NCBI RefSeq assembly: GCF_001039355.2
Contig: NW_019775398.1
Span: forward strand, 160,580 to 224,579
Origin: Lingula anatina
Lineage: Eukaryota > Brachiopoda > Lingulata > Lingulida > Lingulidae
Direction of reading: 5' to 3'
DNA length: 64,000 nucleotides
The stretch's first letter is position 1; every line of letters starts with the position of its first letter. Shown one piece after another: positions 24,601 through 37,400 of the stretch. Made by a program: the position numbers and the translations under genes. A model generated the notes under the pieces. It searched no databases. It had not been told where the DNA came from and saw only the letters and a program-made list of their open reading frames with translations.

Positions 24601-27600
24601 ATATGTGCCTTACAAAACATGCAATTCCAAAACATGCAGAGCTACAATTAACAATTTTCAAGAAACATTCAATATTTACATTAGCAAGACTTTTGGTACA
24701 TTAAATTGAAATATGGTAATAAAATGGACAAAATTGAAAAATATGGTTAATTTACTGAAATTTTGGGAGCTTTTAGCCCATTCCCATGGTGATGTATTGT
24801 AAAATGAATTCTCTCCTGACAATTCCAGATTCTAATGAGCACACATTGATCCATTGACTTAAAGAGTTATGGTTCACATATGTCCCTAAGTGATATAAAC
24901 ACTATTTTCAATAAAAAAGTTTAAAAAAGACTCATGATGTAAATGCAGAAGTGGATGGGCCAATCAGTAAAAAAAACATCACAGACAATCTTAACATAAT
25001 TTGCATGTGCATAACAAAGTACAAACAAAGCATCAGAAAACAACAAGTACAATAGGTGTAACCATTTAAGATTCATATTAACAATGACTATCTTAAAACT
25101 TTCAGATACCAATGTTTTTACAGTTCTTCCCCTGCTCCAAGAGTACCAATTCACAAAATTTGTTCATCAAGCAGAAGAGTTTCTTCTATCCAAGCCCTGC
25201 AGCATAAAAATCTTGGTGGTAGCCCAGAAATATTATCTACCAAGACTGCTGGAGAAGTGCATAAAATATGCTGACTCAACCTCACTGTCCACACTCAAAC
25301 AACAACCAGACTTTCGAGAAATAGGAACTGATGTTTTGGTCCAGATTCTTATGAATAAAGTAGAAAGCTATGAATCACTTGGGAATGACCTGAAAAGGTT
25401 TCTCAAGAGTGTTGTTGTTGTCAATGATGTCAAGCAACGGCCATATTCCTGTCAACAGGTTGACGGGGATGATACTACATATCACCGTATAGGATCACAT
25501 CGCCAATGTCCCTCATGTACCAAATACATACATGATGAAGTGGAAAAGTTCTGTGCCAGACTTTAAATTTTTATGACACTTCAAATGCTACCAGAATGAA
25601 AACTATTATTATAATGGTTCCAGTTGTATGAATATTTTTTTTTCACTGAGAACATACACACACACACAGTTGGAAAAGTACTCTGATAAGTTGTATTAAA
25701 TGTTCAATTTTGTTCATTTGACACTGTATAAATTGGACAATTCTATAGGAGCATAAAATATTTTTCGCTCCTGAACTTTAATTTTTTCTTTGTATTACTG
25801 GCAAAACTTTAATTAAAAACTATATTTATTTGGCACTGGTGTCTGTGATAGTTGTAGCTTTCAATTCACTTTTTCTGTAATAAGGTTGCAGAGTTTGTTG
25901 GAATGTATTTATTTTGAATGTAATAAAATATGATTAAAGCAATAATAACTCTTCCTTTGAGATTCAAAATTCCGCATGAAATACATTGTAAACAACGCGT
26001 GGAAATATATTCTATTGTATTTTACCACTGAAACGGCCGTTATTGTAGTAAAACTAAAATCTGTACTTGTCAATAGGGCTTTCGAGCCTTTCTTCCCAGT
26101 CATCAAGTCACTCGTTGCTAATGACGTAATGGTGTCACGCGGATTCTCGCATTCATTCGAGACCAAAATAAGATGGCGCCAAACGCATTAATGCGGACGC
26201 AGACGTAAGTTGCGAGTTTTTGTACAGTACGTCGGATAACGAAAAGCCCGGAATGGCACACATTGTTGATATAAATGCATTTTTAACCAAAAGACGAATA
26301 TATCTCATGAATCTTATATAGTGTTGTTGTTGTCTGCTTTTCCCGCGGTTTTAAGTAGGTCACCAGTGACTTTGCAATGTCAGAGAGAGAGCTCCGTCAG
26401 TTAAAATCTCTTAAGAGATTTTAACAAAAAACCGTACGTTTAGGAAAAAAACCCTGGATTAACTTTGAATGCAGGAATGGGGTCGTTGGCCATTGGTAAG
26501 TACGGGAAAATTGCCGTTTTTTCCAGGAAAATCCAATTTTTGGCCAAAACGAAGAGTTATTATGACTTTAAAAATATTTCTGGCTCTCCTGTGACCTCAT
26601 CCACTGAAGAATTATTTAATATTCATTAAATACTCCAATTCTTTGGAAGTCCAATTTTGCAAAGATTTATGAATAACAAATGTAATAATGGTAAATATAA
26701 CACAAAGGCACAACAATATACGTGAATTTTTTTTTTAATTATCTTTCCCAACAAAAACAAAACAATGCAGGAGCATGTATCAAAGAAAAATTACAAGTTC
26801 CTGTAACTAAGGCAAAAACTATATTAGTATTAATGAAAAGACCACTATCAAAAATATTCTTTTGAACTTTTAAAAGCTAAGAAACTTTTGTGGAAAAAAC
26901 TTCAAAGATCCAATTGCATGTAATATCATGCTCTGTCTCATTGTCATCATCTACCTACACTCATCACCTATCTCCAGCCATCAACTACCACTACTGCCAC
27001 CTATCTCCAGCCATCAACTACCACTACTGCCACCTATCTACAGCCATCAACTACCACTACTGCCACCTATCTACAGCCATCAACTACCACTACTGCCACC
27101 TATCTACAGCTATGACTTACCTACTGCCAGAGCTGGAAGCAGAAAGCTTGCTGATCCTGCAATCACATGGAAATCCTGGCCAGCAGTCTTGTGCACAATA
27201 TTTCCTAATTTTGCAACCTTGAATTCAAAATGAAACACATCTGTAATGTTCCCATAATACATTTTCTTAAGAAAATAGTGATAGAATGTAAACTTTTCAA
27301 ATGTAACAAGATCCCTTTTCACCAAGCTTTAACTCACAAATGCAACACAAACATTTGTCTGTTTAAACTATGTACAAAAAAACTCAAAAAATTAAAAATG
27401 AAGAATTATACTAAAAGTTCTCAGCATACATTGAAACCAAAATACTGTATTATACATAAAATGAAAAATTCAGAAAGTTACTAATGAACAGAATGAAATG
27501 AAAAATTGAAGAAAAAAATACCCTTATCATACAGAGAAAAAAGGGAAAAGAAAATTAAATCTTGAGAATGGTATCTTACATCGCCTCCACTGTCTTTAAA

Positions 27601-29932
27601 TCCTATTATATTAGGGTGTTTCGCCAGCTTAATGACCACCTCCCCAGACAGGTTAATGCCAGTATTACCTGGACAACTGTATAATATCACAGGCACTGGA
27701 CAGTTATCAGCTACCTGGAAAATAATATCAAAAGGCATTGTATTTGTTACACGTGTATAAGAGACTTACAAGTCTGACCTGGTCAGCAAAACACACATTA
27801 CAGTAGTTTTGTAGCCATTTGCAAAATATGTTTATATAGCAGTTAAAGTACTACACCAAAAACACTGATTAGACCCATAACAACAACATATATATAGCAT
27901 ATATATTGTCAATGAGAACCACACAAACTCATACTAGTAAATCTAAAGACTGAAGAACTCACTACTTTATCTTGACAATATTATACACCTTGCAAATGAT
28001 GCTCACTTCACTATTCAACCACATCTGTTGTGCATGTGTAATTCAGGTAAATGGAAATGTCCCTGTCTATTTTGCCAACTTTACTATATAACTATTTGTA
28101 CCATCAGACAACTGTACAACATACAACCTTATTTAATCTGAGCAATCTTCCTTGCACATATCTGGTCTCATCTTTAGTTTTAATATAAACAGCTTTATTC
28201 TGGAAATCTCTGAATTTGATAACAGTTATGGATCAAGGATATTAATGTGTCCTTACAGCAGTGTAATGTTTCTCCATTGCAAGGTCAGTCATACCATTCT
28301 TGTAATAGCAAGGAGTCACCACCAGTACTGCATCAGCACCAACTGCTGCCATCTTCTGGCTCAATGTGATAGTATCACGGGTGGCTGAAAATACAAATAT
28401 GAGATATGTTAGTAACATGAAAACACACTTTAATGTAAGCCAATCCCATTATAAAAAAAATATATCGCTGTAGAAACATAAATATTGTTTAGTCTTGCAA
28501 GAATTATTTCAAAGTAGAGCTAAAATCATGGCAACCAATGTAAAAAAAATTTGATTTGTCTGGTTGAAAAGAGGGACTAACATAATTTTGAGGCAGAGTG
28601 TTTTAAATTATTCAAATTATACTTAAGCAAATACATTGAGAGACCTTGCACCTGCAGAGCTGATGGCTTCCAGTTATTCAATTATTATTTAAGGCGCCCA
28701 TACAGATGATGCTGAATTTTGCAAGGTATATATAGGGAATATTTTTTCTCATTTTTCAATTTTTTTTTACATCTTTTAAAATGTATTACATCTGTATGGT
28801 AGGAGGCCTTCATCAGACTGATGTGAGTATATGTATGTTATCACTGACTGCTAGGTGGCTCAGTGGCCAAGACCTTATGTCTGGTAGATTGACCTTCCAA
28901 TATGGGATGTTCCCTATTCATGGGTGACATTTTGACATTTCTGCATTTAAAAGCAATGTTTAAAATCTCTTTTCCGGTTCATCTTTCACCAAAAAACCAA
29001 AGAAGGAGAAAGAGAGTTTTCTTTTTGTACATACATTCACAACCAGACCCAGCTATGATGAGTTTGGATTTCGGCACTATTTCTCTGACTCTCCTCACCA
29101 TCTCCACTCTTTCTTCATATGTCATGTAGGCATACTCTCCATTTGAACCTTGCACTGTATACCCTGTGTAAGAAAAAAGGCTGGTTATTATATTGTCACT
29201 GGGGATATCATTTTACAAGTGTCTTGATAATTCCGTGTACTGGTATCAACCAGGGTCAATGGGAAAGTTTTAGGGACCATTCAGAATGAGTTATGTCAAT
29301 TTAGCTGATGGACACTATCTCCACAGGAACTCTTGCTGATTGCAATCAGAATAACAGACTAACAGGCCTTCAGTTTCCAACATGAAATAAGTTGACAAAA
29401 GTCAATATGAACAATCCCTAATATGCTAAAATAATTAAATAAATAATGTGAATGATGCTTTAATTTGCAGTCTACAAAAAGCTTGTACTACGCGCATGTG
29501 TAGCAAAGTGGTCTCCATACCTGTCCATGTATACACATAGCAAATACACACAGTAATATAATCGATACCCTGGTACACTACCCTGTTTACTGTAGCACGT
29601 CATATCATAAGTACTCTAACTCGTGCATCTGCTTTAATTTTGTCGTACAGAACCATAGAAACGATGAAACAACCATCTGGTTGCATACCTTTAAATGGAA
29701 TAGTATCCCACTTTTTCAAATTATATTCCATCTTTTCGTAGCTAATATCTTCGTTGCTGTCGAAGGCAGTCGGGATGGGAGGATAAATGCCTCGCAGATT
29801 AAGCTTCTGTTGCGTCGACATGGTGCGGAGAATGACTCTAAATCCGTCTGATTTTGGACTAAGTTTGCCCAAATAAGCTTTTACGAAGGGCCGCAAGGAC
29901 AGTGAAGAGAATGGGTTTAATTTCACCGCCAT
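21616..29932 (-). CDS. HOGA1: 4-hydroxy-2-oxoglutarate aldolase, mitochondrial
   Basis: Class I aldolase of the DapA/NanA family that splits 4-hydroxy-2-oxoglutarate to pyruvate and glyoxylate, the last step of hydroxyproline breakdown in mitochondria. Minus-strand coding exons: 29932-29689, 29163-29035, 28384-28257, 27714-27580, 27217-27121, 22429-22296, 21765-21616. They make 1017 nt, or 338 residues (human about 327). The first 40 residues are rich in Lys, Arg and Ser with few acids, as in a mitochondrial presequence. The Schiff-base lysine is Lys207 in GFKDSGGD, the catalytic tyrosine is Tyr179 in [10 protein letters not shown], and Ser88 lies in VQGSNGEY. All three are offset by 11 from the human numbering I recall. 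The C-terminus [11 protein letters not shown] is typical of the family. Intron 5 (about 4.7 kb) contains a BTB gene on the other strand. Confidence 0.95.
23860..25566 (+). CDS. BTB (POZ) domain protein
   Basis: Two exons, 23860-24106 and 25106-25566, join G|AT across a GTAAGC donor and a TTTCAG acceptor. They give 708 nt, or 235 residues. Residues 8-110 form a BTB fold: [20 protein letters not shown], then [15 protein letters not shown]. The region [10 protein letters not shown]-like to FLLSKP ([20 protein letters not shown]) continues it. A C-terminal part contains a Cys/His cluster ([18 protein letters not shown]). BTB proteins usually dimerise and often act as Cullin-3 adaptors. The exact role here is unknown. 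The start at 23860 has good context (AACATGG) and directly precedes the domain. The same frame stays open upstream to 23719, so a longer N-terminus is possible. The gene lies inside intron 5 of HOGA1, antisense to it. AATAAA at 25922 is a candidate polyA signal. Confidence 0.82.
25933..26571. mobile_element. MITE copy 2 (about 639 bp), long form
   Basis: Left terminus 25933-25954 and right terminus 26551-26571 share AATAATAACTCTTC and its complement. They match the ends of 12141-12487 and have TTAA at both outer edges. The same 26-base palindrome is at 26400-26425. Comparison with copy 1, which is in inverse orientation, shows that copy 1 is an internally deleted form. The middle (26090-26260) is richer in CpG than its surroundings. 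The element lies in HOGA1 intron 5. Confidence 0.78.
26966..27110. repeat. 33-bp minisatellite beside HOGA1 exon 5
   Basis: Four full 33-bp units start at 26966, 26999, 27032 and 27065. A partial unit starts at 27098. Units contain CCACTACTGCCACCTATCT. The array lies directly beyond the splice donor of HOGA1 exon 5, which ends at 27121. It creates repetitive open frames on the plus strand that are not genes. Confidence 0.95.
28850..28910 (+). repeat. Possible degenerate tRNA-derived SINE head
   Basis: TGGCTCAGTGG matches a pol III A box, followed about 35 bases later by a weak B-box-like GACCTTCCAAT. The stretch lies in HOGA1 intron 2. No cloverleaf could be drawn with confidence. Confidence 0.25.
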
Positions 29933-30529
29933 TCAATTAGTGTTGTTTTGCAAAGCCCTGCAACGTCCCTGGAAGTGTCTTATTTTACTTCCGGAAAAAG
30001 CTCCGAAGAATATTTTTCGATGTGCATTTGTATGATAGCCTTTGGTAATTGAAAGATTAAGAAATAGCTGGAAGAATACCTGATTCATTCCTTATTTTTA
30101 TACATTATCTGATTTGCTAACAATTTGAGAAATTGTTGAAGAGTAACATTTCTTCAAGTCACTCGCGGAAGGATACAAGGTAGACAGTTAAGGCCGACAT
30201 AAAGGCATTCCGCGAAGTCGTGTTTACGTGTTGGCACGAAATATGAAACTTTGAAGGTAATTAGATTTCACATGTTACTGTCACTGTCGCAGGGAATTAG
30301 AATTTGATTTCTTCTGTCTAGAAATCAACCCTTTATTGTTTACTTAGTACTAAACTGACGAGATTTATATCATGGTTTTACCTGCAAATCACTAAGTTAT
30401 TGGTGGCAATGCCCATGCAAAATATTGCAAAACTACATGTATATTTCTGCATGTTGTAATATTAATAGGTTTCACTTTCCATTTTCAGGTTAATTTTATA
30501 TACTTCTATCGAACTTTCCTTTGTTTCAG
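29933..30529. promoter_or_regulatory. Divergent HOGA1 / zinc-finger promoter region
   Basis: About 0.6 kb separates the HOGA1 start codon (minus) from the coding exon of the zinc-finger gene (plus). ACTTCCGGAA at 29987-29996 is a palindromic ETS-type site. A GAAG followed by GTAATT at about 30256 could be the donor of a non-coding first exon of the zinc-finger gene, whose next acceptor TTGTTTCAG ends at 30529. Confidence 0.5.
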
Positions 30530-33452
30530 GTTCCCTCTCTGTTGCTCATGATATTACATGGTGAAATAGTGGTACATTTCCTAAGATGGAAAAACAACCG
30601 TTACAGCAGAAGAAAAGCCCACTAAAAAAAGATGACCACAACCGTCAAAACGAAAGTAATTCCACAGGTGTAGCTATTCCTGGAGATCAGACCTCCACAC
30701 ATATAGAAGAAAAAAATTCACCAGCAGAAGAAAGTGGTCTTAATGTTTTACACACAAGTGCAGAGAATATCACACCAACTAGTAACAGTTCCATAGTGAC
30801 AGTATTATCTGACCTTGGCACCACAGACCTCAACTTTGAGGTACCCACAGAGGTTTTACAGACAGCTCAACTCTTGACAGAGTTTTCCTCCCAACCAGCT
30901 GCTGCCTCAAGTGATTTGCAAGATCATATACAGTTTACTAACAGTGCTTATCAACATGAACCTAATCAAACTGTGGAGTCACTATTACAGTCTCACTCAA
31001 AGCAGGTGGTCATAGTGAATCCTGGTAGAAGTTCAGGCGAGACCACTACAGGCATTGCCACTGAGAGCAATTCCCTGAATGATGCAAATAGGCAAACAGT
31101 GTTCATCATCAATAATGATGGTACAATGTCAACAGCCCGTAGGTGGGGGACTTATCTGTGTGAAAGCAATGGTGAAAGTAGCACAGAGAATGATGCTTTA
31201 CCACAACCTAATGTGGTAGTTGTGACCAACCCTGGTGCTGAGCAACACAATGCTGATGGAACACCCACTACAGCCACCACCACCACCTCCATACAACAGA
31301 ACTTCTCCAATCTCACTAAATTGCTGGTCCCAGTTGATTCTGTAGTTCTTAGGAATATTGCACCAAAGTCAGAAAGTAATGAGGAGGATAGCATTGCCCA
31401 TCAAGTTGATCAAGCAAATCATATAACAGATGGAAATGTAAAGGAGCTAGTTCAGGTCTCAGACCCTCATCTTCTTCCCCCACCCCCAGGACCAATATTG
31501 TTTCAGGTTATGAAAGATGATGGGACTGTCCAAAGTGTTAATATCAATCCGGTTGATCAGCTACAGGAACAAACAGAGAGCTCAGCAACAGCAGCAGATC
31601 CTNCAGCCCAGCAGCAGCAGCAGATCCTGGGGGTCAAATAGTTTATGAGCCAAAGAAGCCATTTAAGTGTGAACTCTGTAGTGCCTCTTTTACTTTACTT
31701 GGGAATCTTAACAGGCATAGGATGATTCATTCTATTAATACCAAGGTGTGATAATGGGTGTTTCTTGCGTCTGAAGCAATTGAGTGGAATTTTTGTTATT
31801 TTATATTTTATAGTCTTGATAGGAAAAAATACAAGCATATGAAGTGTGCACCTTAGAAATAAAAATCTTTTTTAGAAAAAAATTATGGAAGTTGAAAAAA
31901 AATTTGAATTGAGTATCAGTTTTTTCTTACAACTTTTTCTTTTCACTTCATTTTGAAATTTTGATTCCAGTTTACAGTCTAATAATGTAATATTAACTCT
32001 TCAAATTTGATTTTCAGGAAGAATGCCGTTTCAAGTGCAACGAGTGTGGCCGCTTTTTTCTGCAGCGTTGTGACTTGATAAGACACACAGATATCCACAA
32101 TAAGACGGAACCATACAAGTGTGAGATATGTGGAAAAGGTTTGTTTTGTGAATACACCAAACAATATTTTTTCATGTTAGGGTTTTAACCAAAGAGCCAT
32201 CTTCTCATCTTTTGGATGGCCAGTTATAGGAAATATGGTTTAAATTAACTAATTTAATTTTACAAATTGAAATATTAATTTCAAAACTTTTGTTAATTTC
32301 AGGAAGTGTTAATATTTCAAATGTAACCCCAAGATAACCCCAAGAGGATTCAAATTGCAAGAAACTATAGAGATTTTACCTCTGTTAAGAAAGTGTTATT
32401 GTGTAATTTTTACATTGTATTGACACCTCAGGCTACATAAGACGCAGTGACCTGGTTGTACATACACGGTTTCACAAGAGAGAGAAGCATTGCCAGTGCA
32501 CTTATTGTGGCAAGACTTATTACCAATCAGGTACAAGTACAAATAATTGTTCAGTTATACAACTGTCCATACATATTGTTCAGAGATTGCCAGTTAAGTC
32601 TAAAGGCATGTCAAAATTACCAGTATTTTCAAGGGGAAGGTGAGTTCACTATTTCACAATCATTTATTTGTTAGCTCTGCACATTGATGTGCTCAAGATT
32701 TTATTGTACAATTCAAGTTCCTGGTAATAGAATGACTGGCAGAAGTCCTTGACTTCTGTTTCGGTGATCACTCCAATTGTGAACATAAAGATACCTAAGA
32801 TTCCACTTTTTGCAGTTGTTTTATTTTGGTAATCCTAATTTCCATTTTCAGGAGACCTTAATCGCCATATACGCAGTGTACATCTGCAGTATAAAATGTT
32901 GACTTGTGGACATTGTAAGAAAAAGTTCACCAAAGAGGCCACTCTTATGAGACACATGCAGGCTAATCATAGAGATATAATACTGCAATCAGTGGACCAA
33001 TTATCAACCCAGACAGACAGGTATACAAATACACATCCTGTTTATATATAACAGTGTGAAGACTACTTTTAAAGGAATTTCGGAATTGCAAAAAGTCAAC
33101 AACCAGCTATAATTATTCTAACAGATAAAACAAGATTTCACAAAAAGTAAACGCAGTCTGCTGTGAAAAATTAGGAAATAGCACATGGACATACTCACAC
33201 ACATACCAATTACATTCGACTTGGAGAATTTGACAGTAAAATCTGATTTACCATTTTATTATGAGCTTGTAGTGCTTCTCGCAAAGTTTTTTAAAAAGAT
33301 TTTATTGCGTAGTGAAATGGTGACTGGGAGTATATTTTATTTACATTTTCTATTTCAGAAGTGAGCATGAAAATCCAGTCTCTGAGCCTGATGACTGCCC
33401 TATTACAGAAGACACAGACGCACAATCAAAAATGGAACAGAGTAGTCAGTGA
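30530..33452 (+). CDS. C2H2 zinc-finger protein, five fingers (reading frame broken by an N)
   Basis: Probable DNA-binding transcription factor. The start codon at 30586 lies in an exon running from the acceptor at 30530 to the donor after 31745. Further exons are 32018-32138, 32432-32530, 32852-33020 and 33359-33452. The first 330 residues are a Ser/Thr/Gln/Asn-rich, acidic, low-complexity region without a recognised domain, suited to transactivation. Five C2H2 fingers follow: FKCELCSASF, FKCNECGRFF, YKCEICGKGY, CQCTYCGKTY and LTCGHCKKKF. An N at 31603, flanked by two copies of GCAGCAGATCCT, shifts the frame and creates a false stop at 31639-31641. The frame that leads into finger 1 resumes in GATCCTGGGGGTC. 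All later junctions are phase-consistent. Orthology was not recognised. Confidence 0.85.
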
Positions 33453-34448
33453 CTGATGAGCAACAGGAGCTGACATGTGCTTCTACCAAAACACTTCTCG
33501 CTTTTATTGAAAGAAAGTACTCAACAAAAATTATATCCAGGTTCTGTAAGGTGCAAGTTTTTGAAATAAAAATTGTGTTTGCCATTGTCAAGTGGTACGC
33601 TGGAACCAAACATTTACAGGGTTATATTTTGTATCTTAACAGGCACCACCTAGATGGAACAGGGTCTTTTTCAGACTAGAAATTTTTAGCAAAGCTTAGG
33701 GAGATCAGTTTTGAACACATCATTATGATAGTGATAATGTTGATTTAGAGGGTCTAAATACTATGTGCAGCAGTGGTCTTCGTGAATCCTGATGGTAAAA
33801 TATTAATTTGTATGTTTACAAATGTATTATATGAAACGAATCATGGCCTGAACAAATTAGACAAGAACAATGAATCATGCAGTGACTATTTGTGATGGGT
33901 GCTTTATTGAAATATTTACTGTTACTTTGAAGATAATAGTGCTTACAGAATATATTTAACAAATACATCTCTAAAATTACGATAATTCATGATTTTTATT
34001 TAATTTGAATCCGACAGCTAAATATCCAGTATTAAAAATCATTTGATTTATTTTTACATCATTTTAATTAATTTTTTGTTATGGATGCATCATGTGGGAT
34101 AAATGTTCTACGGAACATACATTAACTTAATTTTTCTACTCAAAACACAAAAATGAAGAAGTAATAATGAAAAGTGAGACAACATTACATTACAACATTA
34201 CATAGAATTCAGACAAAATCTAAAAATGCAGCATGTCACAGATGTGTACAACAGAGCCTGTTACATATTTTGAAGACACAGCATTTGGAAATTCTGTTCT
34301 GCAAATTGCAGTGCCAGGTACAGACTGCTGGTGGCTGTTACCAATTAAATTTTGCCTTTTCTCCCAAGCTGTGTCAGTGTCCATACACTGAAGTAGTTCA
34401 TCTTTCCTGATGCTTTTACCAAATTTCCTCTCTGGAACTCTATGCAAG
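33453..34448. other. Convergent 3' region between zinc-finger gene and MMS19
   Basis: Tail-to-tail spacer of about 1 kb. AATAAA at 33565-33570 is a candidate polyA signal for the plus-strand gene. No further gene was seen. Confidence 0.5.
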
Positions 34449-37400
34449 TTACTTCTGCATGGTTTCCAAAAGGTACCTAAAATGTCAGTAAACTTATCAT
34501 TTCATACCTGGTCAACTTAACTTATTATTGCTTTGAGAGAAATTTTAATTCATAATCCTTCATCACAATGATTAATAACACAAACGAGTGTGCAAATGCA
34601 ACAGACCACAGTTTTTCTTTTCATGAGAATTAAAAAACATTTTGTTTAATGACAAATTTTCAAATGGGGTCATTTTAAAGGCACCAATGTCCTGTCCTTC
34701 AGTGGATTATTAAAATTTCATTCTAGTCTTTTCACCAAGTATGTTCAGACCAGAGTTGCTGTGGATCATAAATAGACTTATGAGTAACTCACACTATCGA
34801 ACAATGTGAATGGACCCAATGAAAGAGACATGTTCAATAAAAACACATACCATTCTCCTCTTGCCTGTGCTGCCTCCTTTCTCACCAGTCTCTTTTTGTC
34901 ATCCAAAGGGTGCGCCAGTTCTCTGACCACTGTCTTCTGGTGTGGGGTGGTCAGGTGCTGGGGCAGGGTGGTCATCATGCCTAGACACTGCAGGGCTGCT
35001 ATACGCACTTTCTGGAATAACAATAATTATTGCATTAAACAGAGTTGAACACTGACATATTGGTACAAAGAGAAACAGAACTGGACAAAAAATGATACCT
35101 TTGTTTGAAAATTTCAGTATGTCTAATATCTCAAAAAATTTCAAAACACACACACAAATATATTCTTCCTTCAAACTGAGATTGTCAAGTTTCAATAAGT
35201 GACAGAAACTGTAAACCAGAAAAATTCTTAGGAAATAAAACTTTCAAACATATATTTATATATATCTTAATATTAAGGTGCACCATTCAGTTTAAAATGT
35301 ACCAAGTGTATCAACCTACCATTGATGGCTCATATCTAGAAAGCTTCAGAAACTTAGGTATCAGAGTATCTAAGTATTCCCCCAGGATAAGTGGTGCATC
35401 ATGCATCAGATCATACATTGTGGTCATTGTGGACAGCTGTAAACTGACCTCTTCTATCAACAAGGACTGGACTAGGAGGGGGACAAGCTAGAAGAAAAGG
35501 GCAGACAAAAACACATGGGTACTTATTTCTACAAACAGACTGAAATAAGCTGACATTATAAGTTTGTTTTGCACTCAGGAATACAAAATTCATGCTTTGA
35601 TACAGTCTACAGATGAGTTGTTGTGACATATAAAGAACAAGCAAAGTTAACACTTTTTTTAACACTTATAAAAACTGAGTACATTATTAATCAGCAATCA
35701 ATTTCTCTTTACATTAACAATCCTTTTCTTACTTACTGGGGGTAATTCACTCAGCAAGACTTGCTTCGGGACAAATCTCAGCAAGTATGACAAAGCTGTT
35801 AGGTAAAACTGCTTTCTGTCTGATATAAAAATGACAATTAGATAAATGTCAATCAACTTCATTTTTAGATTTGGATTTACAAAATTCTAATTCATCTGCA
35901 TATTTAGACTTAAACATAATATTTTTCAACCATGTACACTTTTCTTAATTTGTCCATAGCAATTCAAAACTACACATTATTGACTGCAACAGAATAAATG
36001 ATTAACAAAAACTACAATTATTCATTTTAAGATAAACTAATTAAATAAATGACGTCCTTACCTGCGATGGTTGAATTAAAACCTTGAATGAGTCCAGGTA
36101 ATGTAAGGTGAAAGAAGCGTTGTTTGTAAAGTGGTCTGATGATTGCGTGCATGTGTTTTGTCATCACATCATCAAACTCTGCCATAACTATGTAGAACCC
36201 ATCTGCTGCCAATTTGTTCAAGTTAGAATTTTCAAAAAAGGTCATCATCTGAAAGAGATCTTAATTTTACAAAAAAAAAAAAGTAAAAAGTTCTTGGAAT
36301 ATTTTAAATCTAAATCTAATCTAAATCACACCTGTATGTGTAATATTCTTCACAGAGGTCCAGAACAAAAGCCTTATCGAAATAGAATATTAACCATTTC
36401 AAAGTTATTCCATAACAATATGCATGATTGCCTTTTTATAAAAAGAATAGACATGAATGTTCAGAAATATTTCAGTTTGCTTTTGTGATTAAGAAAAAAA
36501 GAAGAAATTTACTTTTTCAACAAACTTTCCAGAAATGGGGTGACCTCTGAGTACCAGTGCCTTGGTGACCCACTGCCATACAAGTGCTGCTCCCTGGTGT
36601 TGTCCACTCTCAACTCTTGTATTCAGCAAAGTCTCCAGCTTCTGCTTCAAAGATTCAAGATAAGAATCCAATTCTGTGCCTGTAATAAAAAGTTCATCTA
36701 AAAACATTTTCAACTGTTCAAATGTCAAATGTTCAATATATTTCTATCCTATTGTTTGTAGAGATGTTAATTCATGTATAAATGACAATATAATAAAAAG
36801 AAAAAAAATAGTGATATTTATCAAACAGTAATGAAGTTATCCCTATAAAGATATTCAAGGTCTATTAAATACCAAACATACCAATGCATATAAAATGAGA
36901 TACCTTGTGGAGCTTTGTTGATGAGCCCTGCTAAACATTTCACTGTCCCCAGCTGAGACAATGAATGTGATAACTGTAGAGTGAGATTAACCAACATATC
37001 CAATAGGCTGTATAAGGAAGGAACCAAAACCTGGAAATAAACAGCATCATGTATACATATAAAGGTATACAATACATCCTTAAGTGGAGTCCTTTATCAA
37101 TATCAAACATTTTCAAATGCAATATGATACCAATTCAAGAGGGTTGAACTCCCAAGATGAATGAGTATGTACCGTATGTCTCTTTCACAAACAGTACACA
37201 TAAATAATATGTGAACTGAGTAACTTCATACCTTAGCTCTCTTTTCCTAAATGTGCCCACAAAATATAGAACAGGGGTGGAGCTTGCTTGTGCTCTGATT
37301 TGGTGAACCTTCCAATGCACACTAAAATCGGGGCATAAGTAAGCTCAGCACTGTTATATTTCATGGGCACATTTGGGATAAAGAAAGCCCAGATATTTAG

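Noticed and set aside
26966-27110. Regularly spaced repeats considered as a CRISPR-like array
   Set aside because: The units are contiguous without spacers and lie in a eukaryotic intron, so this is a minisatellite.
26890-27233. Two overlapping plus-strand frames with repeated NYHYCHLS- and QLPLLPPI-like units
   Set aside because: They are translations of the 33-bp minisatellite and the antisense of HOGA1 exon 5.
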